Shown here in pieces: positions 42,385-51,206 of a DNA stretch of 64,000 bases. This DNA comes from an uncultured Lachnospiraceae bacterium (GTDB lineage: Bacteria; Bacillota; Clostridia; Lachnospirales; Lachnospiraceae): contig CAJUSO010000015.1 in NCBI GenBank assembly GCA_910588965.1, positions 3,157 to 67,156 of the forward strand, written 5' to 3'. Position numbers and translations under genes: made by a program. The first letter of the stretch is position 1; each line of letters begins with the position of its first letter. The notes under the pieces are model-generated. The model saw only the letters and a program-made list of their open reading frames with translations, had not been told where the DNA came from and ran no database searches.

Positions 42385-43263
42385 ATGCAAGGTAAAATCA
42401 TCAAAGGGATAGCAGGGTTTTATTATGTGCATGTGCCGGGAGCCGGGGTCTTTGAATGTAAAGCCAAAGGGATTTTCCGGAAGGAGAAGGTAAAACCCCT
42501 GGTGGGGGACAATGTGAGGATGGATGTCATCAGCCTGGAAGAGAAGGCCGGGAATGTGGCGGAAATCCTCCCTAGGAAAAATGAGCTGATCCGCCCGGCA
42601 GTGGCAAATATTGACCAGGCGCTGGTGATATTTGCAGTGGACCGCCCCAAACCGAATTTTAACTTATTAGACAGGTTCCTGGTAATGATGGGCTGCCAGC
42701 AGGTAGAGGCGGCAATATGTTTTAACAAGATGGATTTGGCCGGGGAAGGGGAGTTGGAACGGCTTTCGGAGGCATACCAAGGGAGCGGGTGCCAAGTAGT
42801 GTTTGCGAGCGCAGCGGACGGCACGGGGGTAGAGGAAATCCGCAGGCTGTTGGCGCAAAAAACCACAGCGGTGGCAGGCCCTTCCGGCGTAGGCAAATCA
42901 TCCCTGATTAATTTAATCCAGCCTAAGGCCTCTATGGAGACAGGGGAAATCAGCGCAAAAGTGGCGCGCGGGAAGCATACTACCCGCCATTCCCAGCTTA
43001 TCCACATCGAAGGGGACAGCTATATTATGGATACGCCTGGGTTTAGTTCCATGTATCTGCCAGGGATGGGGAAAGAGGAACTGAAAGGGTATTTTAAGGA
43101 ATTCTGGGAATATGAAGGCTCCTGCAGGTTTTTGGGCTGCAGCCATGTCCATGAGCCCGGCTGCAAGGTGAAGGAAGCCCTTGGGGAAGGGAAAATCAGC
43201 ACATCCCGTTATGGGAATTATGTGCTTTTGTATGAAGAACTGAAAGACAGCAAGAAATATTAG
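42385..43263 (+). CDS. rsgA: Small ribosomal subunit biogenesis GTPase RsgA
   Basis: A 292-residue circularly permuted GTPase that checks 30S maturation. OB domain at the N-terminus (IKGIAGFYYVHV), then G4 NKMD, G5 SAADGTG, G1 GPSGVGKSSLINLI and G3 DTPGFSSM, in the permuted order. A zinc-binding C-terminus follows (CRFLGCSHVHEPGCKV). It begins 14 bp after the kinase stop and precedes rpe, the common order prkC-rsgA-rpe-thiN. Confidence 0.96.
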   Translation: MQGKIIKGIAGFYYVHVPGAGVFECKAKGIFRKEKVKPLVGDNVRMDVISLEEKAGNVAEILPRKNELIRPAVANIDQALVIFAVDRPKPNFNLLDRFLVMMGCQQVEAAICFNKMDLAGEGELERLSEAYQGSGCQVVFASAADGTGVEEIRRLLAQKTTAVAGPSGVGKSSLINLIQPKASMETGEISAKVARGKHTTRHSQLIHIEGDSYIMDTPGFSSMYLPGMGKEELKGYFKEFWEYEGSCRFLGCSHVHEPGCKVKEALGEGKISTSRYGNYVLLYEELKDSKKY

Positions 43264-43309
43264 GAGAAGGATAGGAATATGTGCCTAAAGGCACGGATTG
43301 GAGGTTTTT

Positions 43310-43972
43310 ATGAATTACTTAGCGCCATCCATATTGGCGGCAGATTTTTCCTGTTTGGGGGAACAGGTAAAATGCCTGGAACGGGCAGGGGCAGATTATG
43401 TGCATATAGACGTGATGGACGGGGCGTTTGTACCCAGCATTTCCTTTGGGATGCCGGTCATCCGGACAATCCGCCCTTGTACGGGGCTTGCTTTTGACGT
43501 CCATTTGATGATTGAGGAGCCTGCGCGGTATCTGAAGAAGTTCGCAGAGTGCGGGGCAGATATGGTTTCGGTGCATGCGGAAAGCTGCAGGCATTTGGAC
43601 CGTACCATAGATGAGGTGAAACAGCTGGGCCTGCGTGCATCCGTGGCGTTGAACCCAGCCACAAGCCTGCATGTTTTGGAGTATGTGCTGCCTAAACTGG
43701 ACATGGTGCTGCTGATGACGGTAAATCCTGGGTTTGGGGGGCAGAAATTCATCCCTGGCATGAAGGAGAAAATCCGCAGCCTGCGCCAGATGGCAGAAAG
43801 CAGGGGCCTTGCTGTAGATATTGAAGTAGACGGCGGGATTACGTTGGAAAATGTGGAAAGCATCCTAGAAGCTGGCGCGAATGTGGTAGTGGCGGGGAGC
43901 TCCGTTTTCAAAGGGGATATCGAGGGGAATGTGAAATCATTTTTGGGAAAAATGGGGCATGCCTGTGATTGA
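43310..43972 (+). CDS. rpe: Ribulose-phosphate 3-epimerase
   Basis: A 220-residue TIM barrel interconverting ribulose 5-phosphate and xylulose 5-phosphate. Conserved: LAPSILAADFSCLGEQV, YVHIDVMDGAFVPSISFG (catalytic Asp and metal ligands), FDVHLMIEEPARYL, LLMTVNPGFGGQKFIP and IEVDGGI. ATG 43310 follows GGAGG by five bases; an ATG four codons upstream overlaps it. It is in the housekeeping cluster, not in the sugar operon further downstream, though both would draw on its reaction. Confidence 0.96.
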   Translation: MNYLAPSILAADFSCLGEQVKCLERAGADYVHIDVMDGAFVPSISFGMPVIRTIRPCTGLAFDVHLMIEEPARYLKKFAECGADMVSVHAESCRHLDRTIDEVKQLGLRASVALNPATSLHVLEYVLPKLDMVLLMTVNPGFGGQKFIPGMKEKIRSLRQMAESRGLAVDIEVDGGITLENVESILEAGANVVVAGSSVFKGDIEGNVKSFLGKMGHACD

Positions 43973-44025
43973 GCGGGCGTATGGGATACAGGTAACGCAA
44001 AATAAGGAGAAAGCAGGGAAGAAGA

Positions 44026-44718
44026 GTGCAAGCATTGATTGTCAGCGGCGGCCATTTGGATGATTCTTTTGCAGCGGCTTATTTCTTAAGCCATTCTTTC
44101 GACGTGGCCATTGCAGCGGATTCCGGCATGGAATTCTTTGCCAGGCACGGCTGGGCGCCGGATTATATCGTAGGTGATTTTGACTCTGTAGAGCCAAAGG
44201 TCCTGCAGGGGTATTTTAGCGCCGGGAAGCCGGCATCCCAGGAGGGGCAGGAAGAGGAAGGGCAAAAGAAGCCGGTTATCCTGCAGTTCCAGCCAGAAAA
44301 GGATGAGACAGACACAGAAATTGCCATCCGCATGGCCATTGAAAAGGGATGCGGCACCATCCACCTCTTGGGGGCCACCGGGACGCGTATCGACCATGTG
44401 CTGGGGAATATCCATCTGTTGGGCATGGCGATGGAGCGGGGGGCGGAGTGCCTGATGGTGGATCCCTACAACCGGGTCAGGATGGTACGGAAGGGCTTCG
44501 TGCTGAAGAAGGAGGAACAGTATGGCGGCTTTCTCTCGCTGCTGCCCGTTACGCCGGAGGTATCAGGGCTTACCTTACGGGGGCTGAAATACCCTTTGGA
44601 AAATGCGGTGTTGCGTTGCTACCATTCCCTGGGGGTCAGCAATGAGATTACAGGGGAGCAGGCGGAGGTTTCGTTCCAGGAGGGCGTGCTGCTTGTGGTA
44701 GAATCGAAAGATGATTAA
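44026..44718 (+). CDS. thiN: Thiamine pyrophosphokinase
   Basis: A 230-residue enzyme that makes thiamine diphosphate from thiamine and ATP. AADSGMEFFARHGWAPDYIV, VGDFDSVEP, QPEKDETDTEIAIRMA and LLGATGTRIDHVLGNIHLL are the family motifs with metal and substrate Asp residues. A C-terminal beta domain follows (VSGLTLRGLKYPLENA). The start is a GTG at 44026-44028 after AAGGAGAAAGCAGGGAAG; no ATG fits. A 17-residue insert (SQEGQEEEGQKK) lies near residue 75. Its product is also the cofactor of the transketolase encoded further on. Confidence 0.92.
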   Translation: MQALIVSGGHLDDSFAAAYFLSHSFDVAIAADSGMEFFARHGWAPDYIVGDFDSVEPKVLQGYFSAGKPASQEGQEEEGQKKPVILQFQPEKDETDTEIAIRMAIEKGCGTIHLLGATGTRIDHVLGNIHLLGMAMERGAECLMVDPYNRVRMVRKGFVLKKEEQYGGFLSLLPVTPEVSGLTLRGLKYPLENAVLRCYHSLGVSNEITGEQAEVSFQEGVLLVVESKDD

Positions 44719-44746
44719 GAATGGAAAAGGGTAAGGGTATGCAAAA

Positions 44747-45766
44747 ATGAAAGTGAGCATCCGGGATATCAGTAGGATAACGGGTTTTTCACCAGCTACA
44801 GTCTCAAATGCCCTGAACAATAAAAAAGGCGTGCATAAGGAGACGGCAGAGGAGATTTTCCGCGTAGCAAGGGAGACTGGATATATTAACGAAAGCACGA
44901 TTACCAAAATAAAGCTGGTAATGTTCCGCAAAAATGGGATGATTATAGAGGATACGCCCTTTTTCCCAGCCCTGATTACAGGCTTTGAGCAGGAGTGCCG
45001 GAAATATGGCTATGAGATGGTAATCTGCAATGTGGACCAGCGGGAAGAGGGCTATGAGAGCCAAGTGCAGTCCGTCATCAATGAAGCAGGGAGCGCGGTT
45101 GTGGTGCTGGCTACGGAAATGGCAGAAGGGGATTTGGATATTTACCAGACGGCGGCCTGTCCGTTGCTGATTATGGATTCTTGGACAGGGCGGATGGGAT
45201 TTAACGCCATATTGATCAATAATGAGGATTCTGCCAAAATGGCTACGGAGTATTTAATCCAAAAAGGCCACCGGAGGATTGGCTATATACGCAGTTCCTT
45301 CCGGATTAAAAATTTCCGCTTAAGGTTCTATGGGTATCAGTCTGCCCTGCGGAAGCATAAAATTGATTTTGATGAAAAGAGCGTGGTGACGGTTGCCCCG
45401 AACTTGAATGGGGCCTACCATGACGTGCTGAAGTTCCTGGAAGTGAAAAATAACCTGCCGACGGCATATTTTGCGGATAACGACCTGATGGCCTTGGGGG
45501 CGATGAAGGCATTCCAGGAAAGGGGGTATCGGATACCGGATGATATCTCTATCATTGGGTTTGATGACTTGCCCTTTTCCCAGATTTCTACGCCAGGCCT
45601 GACAACCCTGCGGGTCCCCAATACGGAAATGGGGCAGCTGGCAGTCCGCAGGATTGTGGATATGATTGAAAAAAACGACAATATCGTGGTGAAGACGCAG
45701 GTATGTACAAAGTTCATCATCCGGGATACGGTGCGGGATCTGAATGAAGTGTTTGGTGTCCTATAA
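44747..45766 (+). CDS. LacI-family regulator, likely of the downstream sugar operon
   Basis: A 339-residue regulator: N-terminal HTH (MKVSIRDISRITGFSPATVS) and hinge, then a sugar-sensor domain (MIEDTPFFPALITGFEQECR, YFADNDLMALGAMKAFQE, IIGFDDLPFSQISTPGLTTL). It follows thiN by 28 bp with no promoter visible, so it may be read from the housekeeping operon or from a weak local promoter. The 528-bp control region behind it carries a TAAACGTTTA palindrome of the LacI/GalR operator kind. Regulation of that operon is inferred from position. Confidence 0.92.
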   Translation: MKVSIRDISRITGFSPATVSNALNNKKGVHKETAEEIFRVARETGYINESTITKIKLVMFRKNGMIIEDTPFFPALITGFEQECRKYGYEMVICNVDQREEGYESQVQSVINEAGSAVVVLATEMAEGDLDIYQTAACPLLIMDSWTGRMGFNAILINNEDSAKMATEYLIQKGHRRIGYIRSSFRIKNFRLRFYGYQSALRKHKIDFDEKSVVTVAPNLNGAYHDVLKFLEVKNNLPTAYFADNDLMALGAMKAFQERGYRIPDDISIIGFDDLPFSQISTPGLTTLRVPNTEMGQLAVRRIVDMIEKNDNIVVKTQVCTKFIIRDTVRDLNEVFGVL

Positions 45767-46294
45767 AGGGATAAAACAAAATATAAATATTTAAATTTTA
45801 TTATAAATAATTTGCCTGTAAGTTTATTTTTTTTGCATCTTTGGGACAAGGCGCTGATGAAATTAAGGTTATAGGCTTTTTTTGCGCAGGCAGGCCGCTG
45901 TACATCTGGGGATTTTAGCATAACCCAAAGTGTTTTGCAGAGGCCTGGCTTTTTCTATGTAATCTGTTTATTTCTGTATCAATGTTCTGTCTTTCCATTC
46001 CCAAAATAGGGAAAGAAAGAAATATTTACCAAAACATTATGCATAAAAAATTTGCTATAATAAATAAAAAGATTATTTCGGAAGAAGGATCCTGAAATCT
46101 AAACGTTTATAAGAGATAAGGAAGATTCATTGTTAAAAATAGAGAATTAGCCTGTGTTTTTCTTAAAAAAATTAGTCAAAATTTGGCGAATATAAACAAA
46201 AATAAATTTTTTATATAAATATCGTTGAATATTTTATTAAAATGTTTATAATTGTTTCCAAGAGAACAGAAAAGAAAAATCAGGAGGAAATTCA
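45767..46294 (+). promoter_or_regulatory. AT-rich control region of the sugar operon with two promoters and an operator
   Basis: No gene. An extended -10 box TGCTATAAT lies at 46053-46061. A second promoter has TTGAAT (46225-46230) and TATAAT (46247-46252) with a 16-base spacer, 43 bases before the isomerase ATG. Between them lies a perfect palindrome TAAACGTTTA (46100-46109) with the central CG typical of LacI-family operators, and a partial copy TAAA-ATG-TTTA overlaps the second -10. The position downstream of one promoter and upstream of the other allows roadblock or looping repression. Confidence 0.6.
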
Positions 46295-47695
46295 ATGGCA
46301 AATATAAAACTGGGCTTTGCGCCCACCAGACGGAGCATTTTCAGCGCGCCAGATGCAATCAAGTACCGGAATCTGACAGCAGCGCGGTTAAGGGAACTTG
46401 GGATTGGTTTTGTGGACATCACAGACATCAATGGGGAAGGCCTTCTCTATGATGATGAAGACATGCATAAAATCGCTGAGAAATTTAAACGGGAGAAAAT
46501 AGACGGGTTATTCCTCCCCCACTGCAATTTTGGCACGGAATATGAATGCGCCAGGCTTGCCAAGGAGCTGGGCGTCCCGGTGCTGCTTTGGGGGCCTTTG
46601 GATGAACGGCCGGAGCCGGATGGGAACAGGCTGCGGGACAGCCAGTGCGGGCTGTTTGCCACGGGCAAGGTGCTGCGGAGGTTTTGCGTCCCCTTTACCT
46701 ATCTGACAAACTGCAGGCTGGAGGATCCTGTATTTGAACGGGGGGTACGGGATTTCCTGGCGGTCTGCAATGTGGTAAAGGCTTTCCGCAATATCCGTAT
46801 TCTGCAGATTTCCACCAGGCCCTTCGATTTCTGGAGCACCATGTGCAACGAAGGGGAGCTTTTGGAGAAATTCAATATCCAGCTTTCCCCCGTGCCGATG
46901 CCGGAACTGACTGACGAGATGAAACTGGCAGAAGAGGAAGGGGACGAGGTTGCAGAGGTTGTCCGGTATTGCCGGGAAAAGATGGATATCCTGATTAGGG
47001 AAGAAGAACTGGTAAAGGTGGCTGCCCTGAAAGTGGCAATGGGGCGCCTGGTAAAGAAGTATGGGTGCCATGCAGTGGCAATCCAGTGCTGGAACCAGCT
47101 CCAATGCGAGATTGGCATTATGCCGTGTGCAGCAAATTCCCTGCTGAACGAAGAGGGGATCCCTGTAGTCTGTGAGACAGATATCCATGGGGCTATCACG
47201 GCGCTGCTGGTGGAAGCAGCGGGGATGGGGGAAGCTAGGAGCTTTTTTGCGGACTGGACCATCCGCCATCCAGATGTGGCCGATGGGGAATTACTGCAGC
47301 ACTGCGGGCCGTGGCCTATCTCCGTAGCGCAGGAAAAGCCCAAGCTTACCTATCCCTTGGCATTTGACCATCCGGGCAGCATAACGGCTGAGGCGAAGCA
47401 TGGCGGTGTGACCTTGGCAAGGTTTGACGGGGATAACGGGGCGTATTCGATGCTCCTTGGGAATGCAAAGGGCGTCGCAGGGCCTAAATGCATGGGGACC
47501 TACCTTTGGGTAGAAGTTGAAAACATTAAGAGGCTGGAAGCAAAAATCGTAGAAGGCCCTTATATCCACCATTGTGTGGGGATCCATAAGGATGTGGTGC
47601 CTGTCTTGTATGAAGCATGTAAATATATGGGCATTGAGCCGGACTTGTATGACCCAATAGAAGAAAAAGTGAAAGCATACTTACGCGGGGAGTGA
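46295..47695 (+). CDS. L-fucose/L-arabinose isomerase-family sugar isomerase
   Basis: A 466-residue cytoplasmic enzyme of the fucose-isomerase-like fold: LGFAPTRRSIFSAPDAIKYR at the start, LFLPHCNFGTEYECARLAKE, GPLDERPEPDGNRLRDSQCG, and conserved acidic residues in VCETDIHGAITALLVE and HPGSITAEAKHGG, which may bind the metal. Members convert aldoses to ketoses. It differs clearly from true FucI (about 590 residues) and AraA, so the substrate is open. AGGAGG precedes the ATG. It is the first gene of the operon; its product would be phosphorylated by the FGGY kinase. Confidence 0.88.
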   Translation: MANIKLGFAPTRRSIFSAPDAIKYRNLTAARLRELGIGFVDITDINGEGLLYDDEDMHKIAEKFKREKIDGLFLPHCNFGTEYECARLAKELGVPVLLWGPLDERPEPDGNRLRDSQCGLFATGKVLRRFCVPFTYLTNCRLEDPVFERGVRDFLAVCNVVKAFRNIRILQISTRPFDFWSTMCNEGELLEKFNIQLSPVPMPELTDEMKLAEEEGDEVAEVVRYCREKMDILIREEELVKVAALKVAMGRLVKKYGCHAVAIQCWNQLQCEIGIMPCAANSLLNEEGIPVVCETDIHGAITALLVEAAGMGEARSFFADWTIRHPDVADGELLQHCGPWPISVAQEKPKLTYPLAFDHPGSITAEAKHGGVTLARFDGDNGAYSMLLGNAKGVAGPKCMGTYLWVEVENIKRLEAKIVEGPYIHHCVGIHKDVVPVLYEACKYMGIEPDLYDPIEEKVKAYLRGE

Positions 47696-47755
47696 CGGGA
47701 GATAGGAAGCTATTAGGGAACAGTTCATGAGTAAGAGTGGGAAAGAGGGAAAAAG

Positions 47756-48589
47756 ATGGAAAATTTAAAAGCATTATCCTATGATTTGCGGAAAGATGCC
47801 GTAGACATGATTGTGGAAGGGAAGGGCGGCCATATCGGCGGCGATATGAGCGTAATGGATATCCTGGTAGAGCTTTATTTTGAGCAGATGAATATCAGCC
47901 CGGAAAATAAGGAGGATGCGGACAGGGACCGTTTTGTCCTGAGCAAAGGCCATTCTGTGGAAGCCCTGTACGCCGTGCTGGCGGCAAAGGGGTTCTTCCC
48001 TATCAGCCAGGTAATCCAGGAATTTTCCAAGTTTGGCTCTAAGTTTATCGGGCATCCGAACAATAAGCTTCCAGGCATTGAGATGAATTCCGGTTCGTTG
48101 GGGCATGGGCTTCCTGTTAGCGTGGGGATGGCCCTGGCTGGGAAGATGGATAAGAAAGATTACCGTGTCTATACCGTGATGGGGGACGGCGAGTTAGCGG
48201 AAGGCTCCGTATGGGAAGGGGCGATGGCAGCCAGCCAGTATAAGCTTGACAACCTGTGCGCCGTTGTGGACAGGAACCGCCTCCAGATTTCCGGGAACAC
48301 GGAAGACGTGATGGGGCAGGATATCCAGGAGGAACGTTGGGCCTCCTTCGGGTGGCATGTAATCTCTGTGCAGGATGGGAATGATTATGGGCAGCTTGGG
48401 GCGGCATTTGAAGAGGCAAAGGCCACAAAAGGAGCCCCCACGGCCATTATCGCCAATACCATAAAAGGATACGGGTCGCCCGTTATGGAGAATAAGGCCA
48501 ACTGGCACCATAAGGTCCCAAGCCCGGAGGAATATGCACAGATTATCGCAGATTTTGGGAAGAAAAAGGAGGAGGCGCTTCATGAATAA
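47756..48589 (+). CDS. Transketolase, N-terminal subunit
   Basis: A 277-residue protein with the thiamine-diphosphate-binding half of transketolase: SKGHSVEALYAVLA, GSLGHGLPVSVGMALAG, and the ThDP motif GDGELAEGSVWEGAMAA ending in NLCAVVDRN. In split transketolases the pyrimidine-binding half is the next gene, which overlaps by eight bases here. Housekeeping transketolase is normally one chain of about 660 residues, and split pairs inside sugar operons often act on unusual ketose phosphates. GAAAGAGGG is a modest ribosome site. Confidence 0.95.
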   Translation: MENLKALSYDLRKDAVDMIVEGKGGHIGGDMSVMDILVELYFEQMNISPENKEDADRDRFVLSKGHSVEALYAVLAAKGFFPISQVIQEFSKFGSKFIGHPNNKLPGIEMNSGSLGHGLPVSVGMALAGKMDKKDYRVYTVMGDGELAEGSVWEGAMAASQYKLDNLCAVVDRNRLQISGNTEDVMGQDIQEERWASFGWHVISVQDGNDYGQLGAAFEEAKATKGAPTAIIANTIKGYGSPVMENKANWHHKVPSPEEYAQIIADFGKKKEEALHE

Positions 48590-49514
48590 GATACCGAACC
48601 GTCAGGCAATCTGCCAAGTATTGATGGAAAAAGCAAAAGAAGATAAAGATATCGTAGTATTGTGCAGTGATTCCAGGGGAAGCGCCTCCCTGGCCCCCTT
48701 CGCGGAAAGGTTCCCGGAGCAGTTTGTTGAGGTAGGGATTGCGGAGCAGAACCTGGTCAGCATCTCTGCAGGGCTGGCAAGATGCGGGAAGAAGCCTTTT
48801 GCGGCTTCCCCTGCCTGTTTCCTCTCTACCAGGAGTTATGAGCAGGCCAAGGTAGACTGTGCCTATTCCAATACAAACGTTACGTTGATTGGGATTAGCG
48901 GGGGGATTAGCTACGGGGCGCTGGGCATGAGCCACCATTCCGCACAGGATATCGCGGCTATGTCTGCAATCCCGAATATGCGGGTCTATCTGCCAAGCGA
49001 CCGTTTCCAGACGGCGAAGCTGATAGAAGCGTTGCTGCAGGATGAATCGCCTGCCTATATCCGGGTAGGGAGGAACCCCGTGGAAGACATTTATGCAGAA
49101 GGGAGCTGCCCCTTTGAACTGGACAAGGCGACAGTCCTCCGGGAAGGGACAGATGTGGCGGTAATTGCCTGCGGGGAAATGGTAAAACCCTCATTAGAAG
49201 CCGCAAGGCTGCTGGAAGCAGACGGGATCCGCGCGGCAGTCCTGGATATGTACTGCGTAAAACCCTTGGATGAAGAAGCTATCCTCCGCGTGGCCGGGCA
49301 GGTGGGATTTGTGGTGACAGCTGAAGAACATGCCCCCTTTGGCGGGCTGGGTTCCAGGGTGAGCCAGGTCGTTGCGGCTAAATGCCCCAAGAAGGTGGTA
49401 AACCTTGCCCTTCCGGACGCCCCAGTCATTACAGGGACTTCCCAAGAGGTGTTCCGCCATTATGGGTTGGATGCAGAAGGGATTGCAAGGGCCGTGAAGG
49501 GAAATATCCAATAG
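48582..49514 (+). CDS. Transketolase, C-terminal subunit
   Basis: A 310-residue protein with the pyrimidine-binding and C-terminal domains: FVEVGIAEQNLVSISAGLAR (catalytic Glu), YGALGMSHHSAQDIAAMS and YIRVGRNPVEDIY. The C-terminal domain begins VAVIACGEMV and ends in EHAPFGGLGSRVSQVV. GGAGG precedes the ATG at 48582, inside the end of the N-terminal gene, so the two halves are co-translated. Together they transfer a two-carbon ketol unit, feeding triose and pentose phosphates. Confidence 0.95.
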   Translation: MNKIPNRQAICQVLMEKAKEDKDIVVLCSDSRGSASLAPFAERFPEQFVEVGIAEQNLVSISAGLARCGKKPFAASPACFLSTRSYEQAKVDCAYSNTNVTLIGISGGISYGALGMSHHSAQDIAAMSAIPNMRVYLPSDRFQTAKLIEALLQDESPAYIRVGRNPVEDIYAEGSCPFELDKATVLREGTDVAVIACGEMVKPSLEAARLLEADGIRAAVLDMYCVKPLDEEAILRVAGQVGFVVTAEEHAPFGGLGSRVSQVVAAKCPKKVVNLALPDAPVITGTSQEVFRHYGLDAEGIARAVKGNIQ

Positions 49515-49614
49515 CAGAAAGTATTTTGGGGGCATAGGGATAAGGCAGGGCATAAGCAGTTCAGTTGCTTGTTCACAATAATAATAGAAGATACATATCA
49601 GGGAAGGTGGAAAA

Positions 49615-51093
49615 ATGGAAGGTTATGTGCTTGGGATTGACCAGAGCACCCAAGGGACAAAGGGACTGCTGTTTGACGCAGCCGGGACACTGGCCTGCAG
49701 GGCAGATCTGCCCCACCGCCAGATTGTAGATGGGAAAGGTTGGGTAGAACACGACCCAGAAGAAATATACAGGAATACCCTAGAGGTGGTGAGGCGCCTT
49801 GTAAAAAAGGCAGGAATAGAGAAGGGGGAAATCCGGGTTTTGGGGATTAGCAACCAGAGGGAGACGGCGCTTGTCTGGGACCGCAAATCTGGGCGGCCTA
49901 TTTACAACGCAGTGGTATGGCAGTGCGCCAGGGGCGCATCCATCTGCGAAGAGGTGGCAGGCCAGGGAGGCCGGGATGTGGTGCGGGCCCATACGGGGCT
50001 TCCGCTCTCCCCCTATTTTTCAGCCGCAAAGATAGCCTGGATCCTGCGGAATGTGGAAGGGGCACAGGAGAAGGCAGAAAAAGGCGGGCTGTGCTGCGGC
50101 ACCATTGATAGCTGGCTGGTGTATAGGCTGACAGGAGGGAAGGTATTCAAGACGGATTATTCCAATGCGTCCCGGACGCAGATGTTCCATATCCGCAGGT
50201 TGGAATGGGATGAGGAGGTATGCGCCCTCTTTCAGATCCCAAGGGCTTGCCTGGCAGAGGTGGCAGATTCCGACGGGGATTATGGGCAGACAGATTTTGA
50301 AGGTTTTTTGGATAGGGAAATCCCTATCCGGGGGGTACTGGGGGATTCCCACGGCGCTTTATTCGGCCAAGGCTGTTTGGAGAAGGGGATGGCCAAGGCC
50401 ACCTATGGGACAGGGTCTTCGGTTATGATGAACATCGGCAGGGAGCCTGTGTTCAGCAGCCGTGTAGCAACTTCCCTGGCATGGGGGATAGGCGGGGAAG
50501 TCAGCTATGTGCTGGAAGGGAATATCAATTATACGGGAGCCGTCATCACCTGGCTGAAAGATGGCATGGGGCTTATAAAATCCCCGGCAGAAACCCAGGC
50601 GCTTGCAGAAGAAGCAAACCCTCTGGACTCCACGTACCTGGTGCCGGCTTTCACAGGGCTGGGCGCCCCTTATTGGGACAATGGCGCCAAGGCAGCTATC
50701 TATGGCATGACTAGGCTGACCAGGAAAGCAGAGCTTGTAAAAGCTGCTTTGGAGAGCATCGCATACCAGATTACGGACGTCATTATGGCCATGGAAGAAG
50801 AAGCCAGGATTTCCATCGGGGAGCTCAGGGTGGACGGAGGCCCGACCAAGAACGGATACCTGATGCAGTTCCAAAGCGATGTGGCACAGATGCCTGTACA
50901 GGTCCCAAGGGCGGAGGAATTATCCGGCATTGGCGCGGCATATGCTGCAGGGCTTGCTATAGGGATGTACCAGAAAGAACAGCTGTTTACAGCAAATGGG
51001 CGCAAGAGTTTTGTGCCATATATGACAAAGGCATGCAGGGATCAAAAGTATGCAGGATGGAAAGAAGCGGTTTCCAATGTATTATCGCTTTAG
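49615..51093 (+). CDS. FGGY-family carbohydrate kinase
   Basis: A 492-residue kinase: VLGIDQSTQGTKGLLFDAAG (phosphate 1), LGISNQRETALVWDRKSGRP, YGTGSSVMMNIGREPVFSS (phosphate 2), FTGLGAPYWDNGAKAAIYGM and VDGGPTKNGYLMQFQSD (adenosine motif). It resembles glycerol and xylulose kinases; residues alone do not settle the substrate. In this operon it should phosphorylate the ketose formed by the isomerase. It begins 100 bp after the transketolase; no promoter stands out in the gap. Confidence 0.93.
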   Translation: MEGYVLGIDQSTQGTKGLLFDAAGTLACRADLPHRQIVDGKGWVEHDPEEIYRNTLEVVRRLVKKAGIEKGEIRVLGISNQRETALVWDRKSGRPIYNAVVWQCARGASICEEVAGQGGRDVVRAHTGLPLSPYFSAAKIAWILRNVEGAQEKAEKGGLCCGTIDSWLVYRLTGGKVFKTDYSNASRTQMFHIRRLEWDEEVCALFQIPRACLAEVADSDGDYGQTDFEGFLDREIPIRGVLGDSHGALFGQGCLEKGMAKATYGTGSSVMMNIGREPVFSSRVATSLAWGIGGEVSYVLEGNINYTGAVITWLKDGMGLIKSPAETQALAEEANPLDSTYLVPAFTGLGAPYWDNGAKAAIYGMTRLTRKAELVKAALESIAYQITDVIMAMEEEARISIGELRVDGGPTKNGYLMQFQSDVAQMPVQVPRAEELSGIGAAYAAGLAIGMYQKEQLFTANGRKSFVPYMTKACRDQKYAGWKEAVSNVLSL

Positions 51094-51146
51094 GGATGGG
51101 CAAACCAGTAATATGAGGCTTAAGGGCAATGTCCCATAAACCTAAA

Positions 51147-51168
51147 CCAATCCGCGAAGCTGGATTGG
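51147..51168 (+). promoter_or_regulatory. Intercistronic stem-loop before the binding-protein gene
   Basis: CCAATCC (51147-51153) pairs exactly with GGATTGG (51162-51168) around an eight-base loop. It lies 38 bases upstream of the lipoprotein gene and could protect the 5' end of its processed message. There is no U tract, so termination is unlikely. Confidence 0.4.
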
Positions 51169-51206
51169 GCAAATAAAAACCCAAGATTTTAAAAGGAGGA
51201 AGAAAG

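Noticed and set aside
46508..47269. Antisense frame of 253 codons opposite the sugar isomerase
   Set aside because: Shadow of a clear gene, with no ribosome site and no recognisable domain; similar shadows at 34141-34851 and 21345-21983 were dropped for the same reason.
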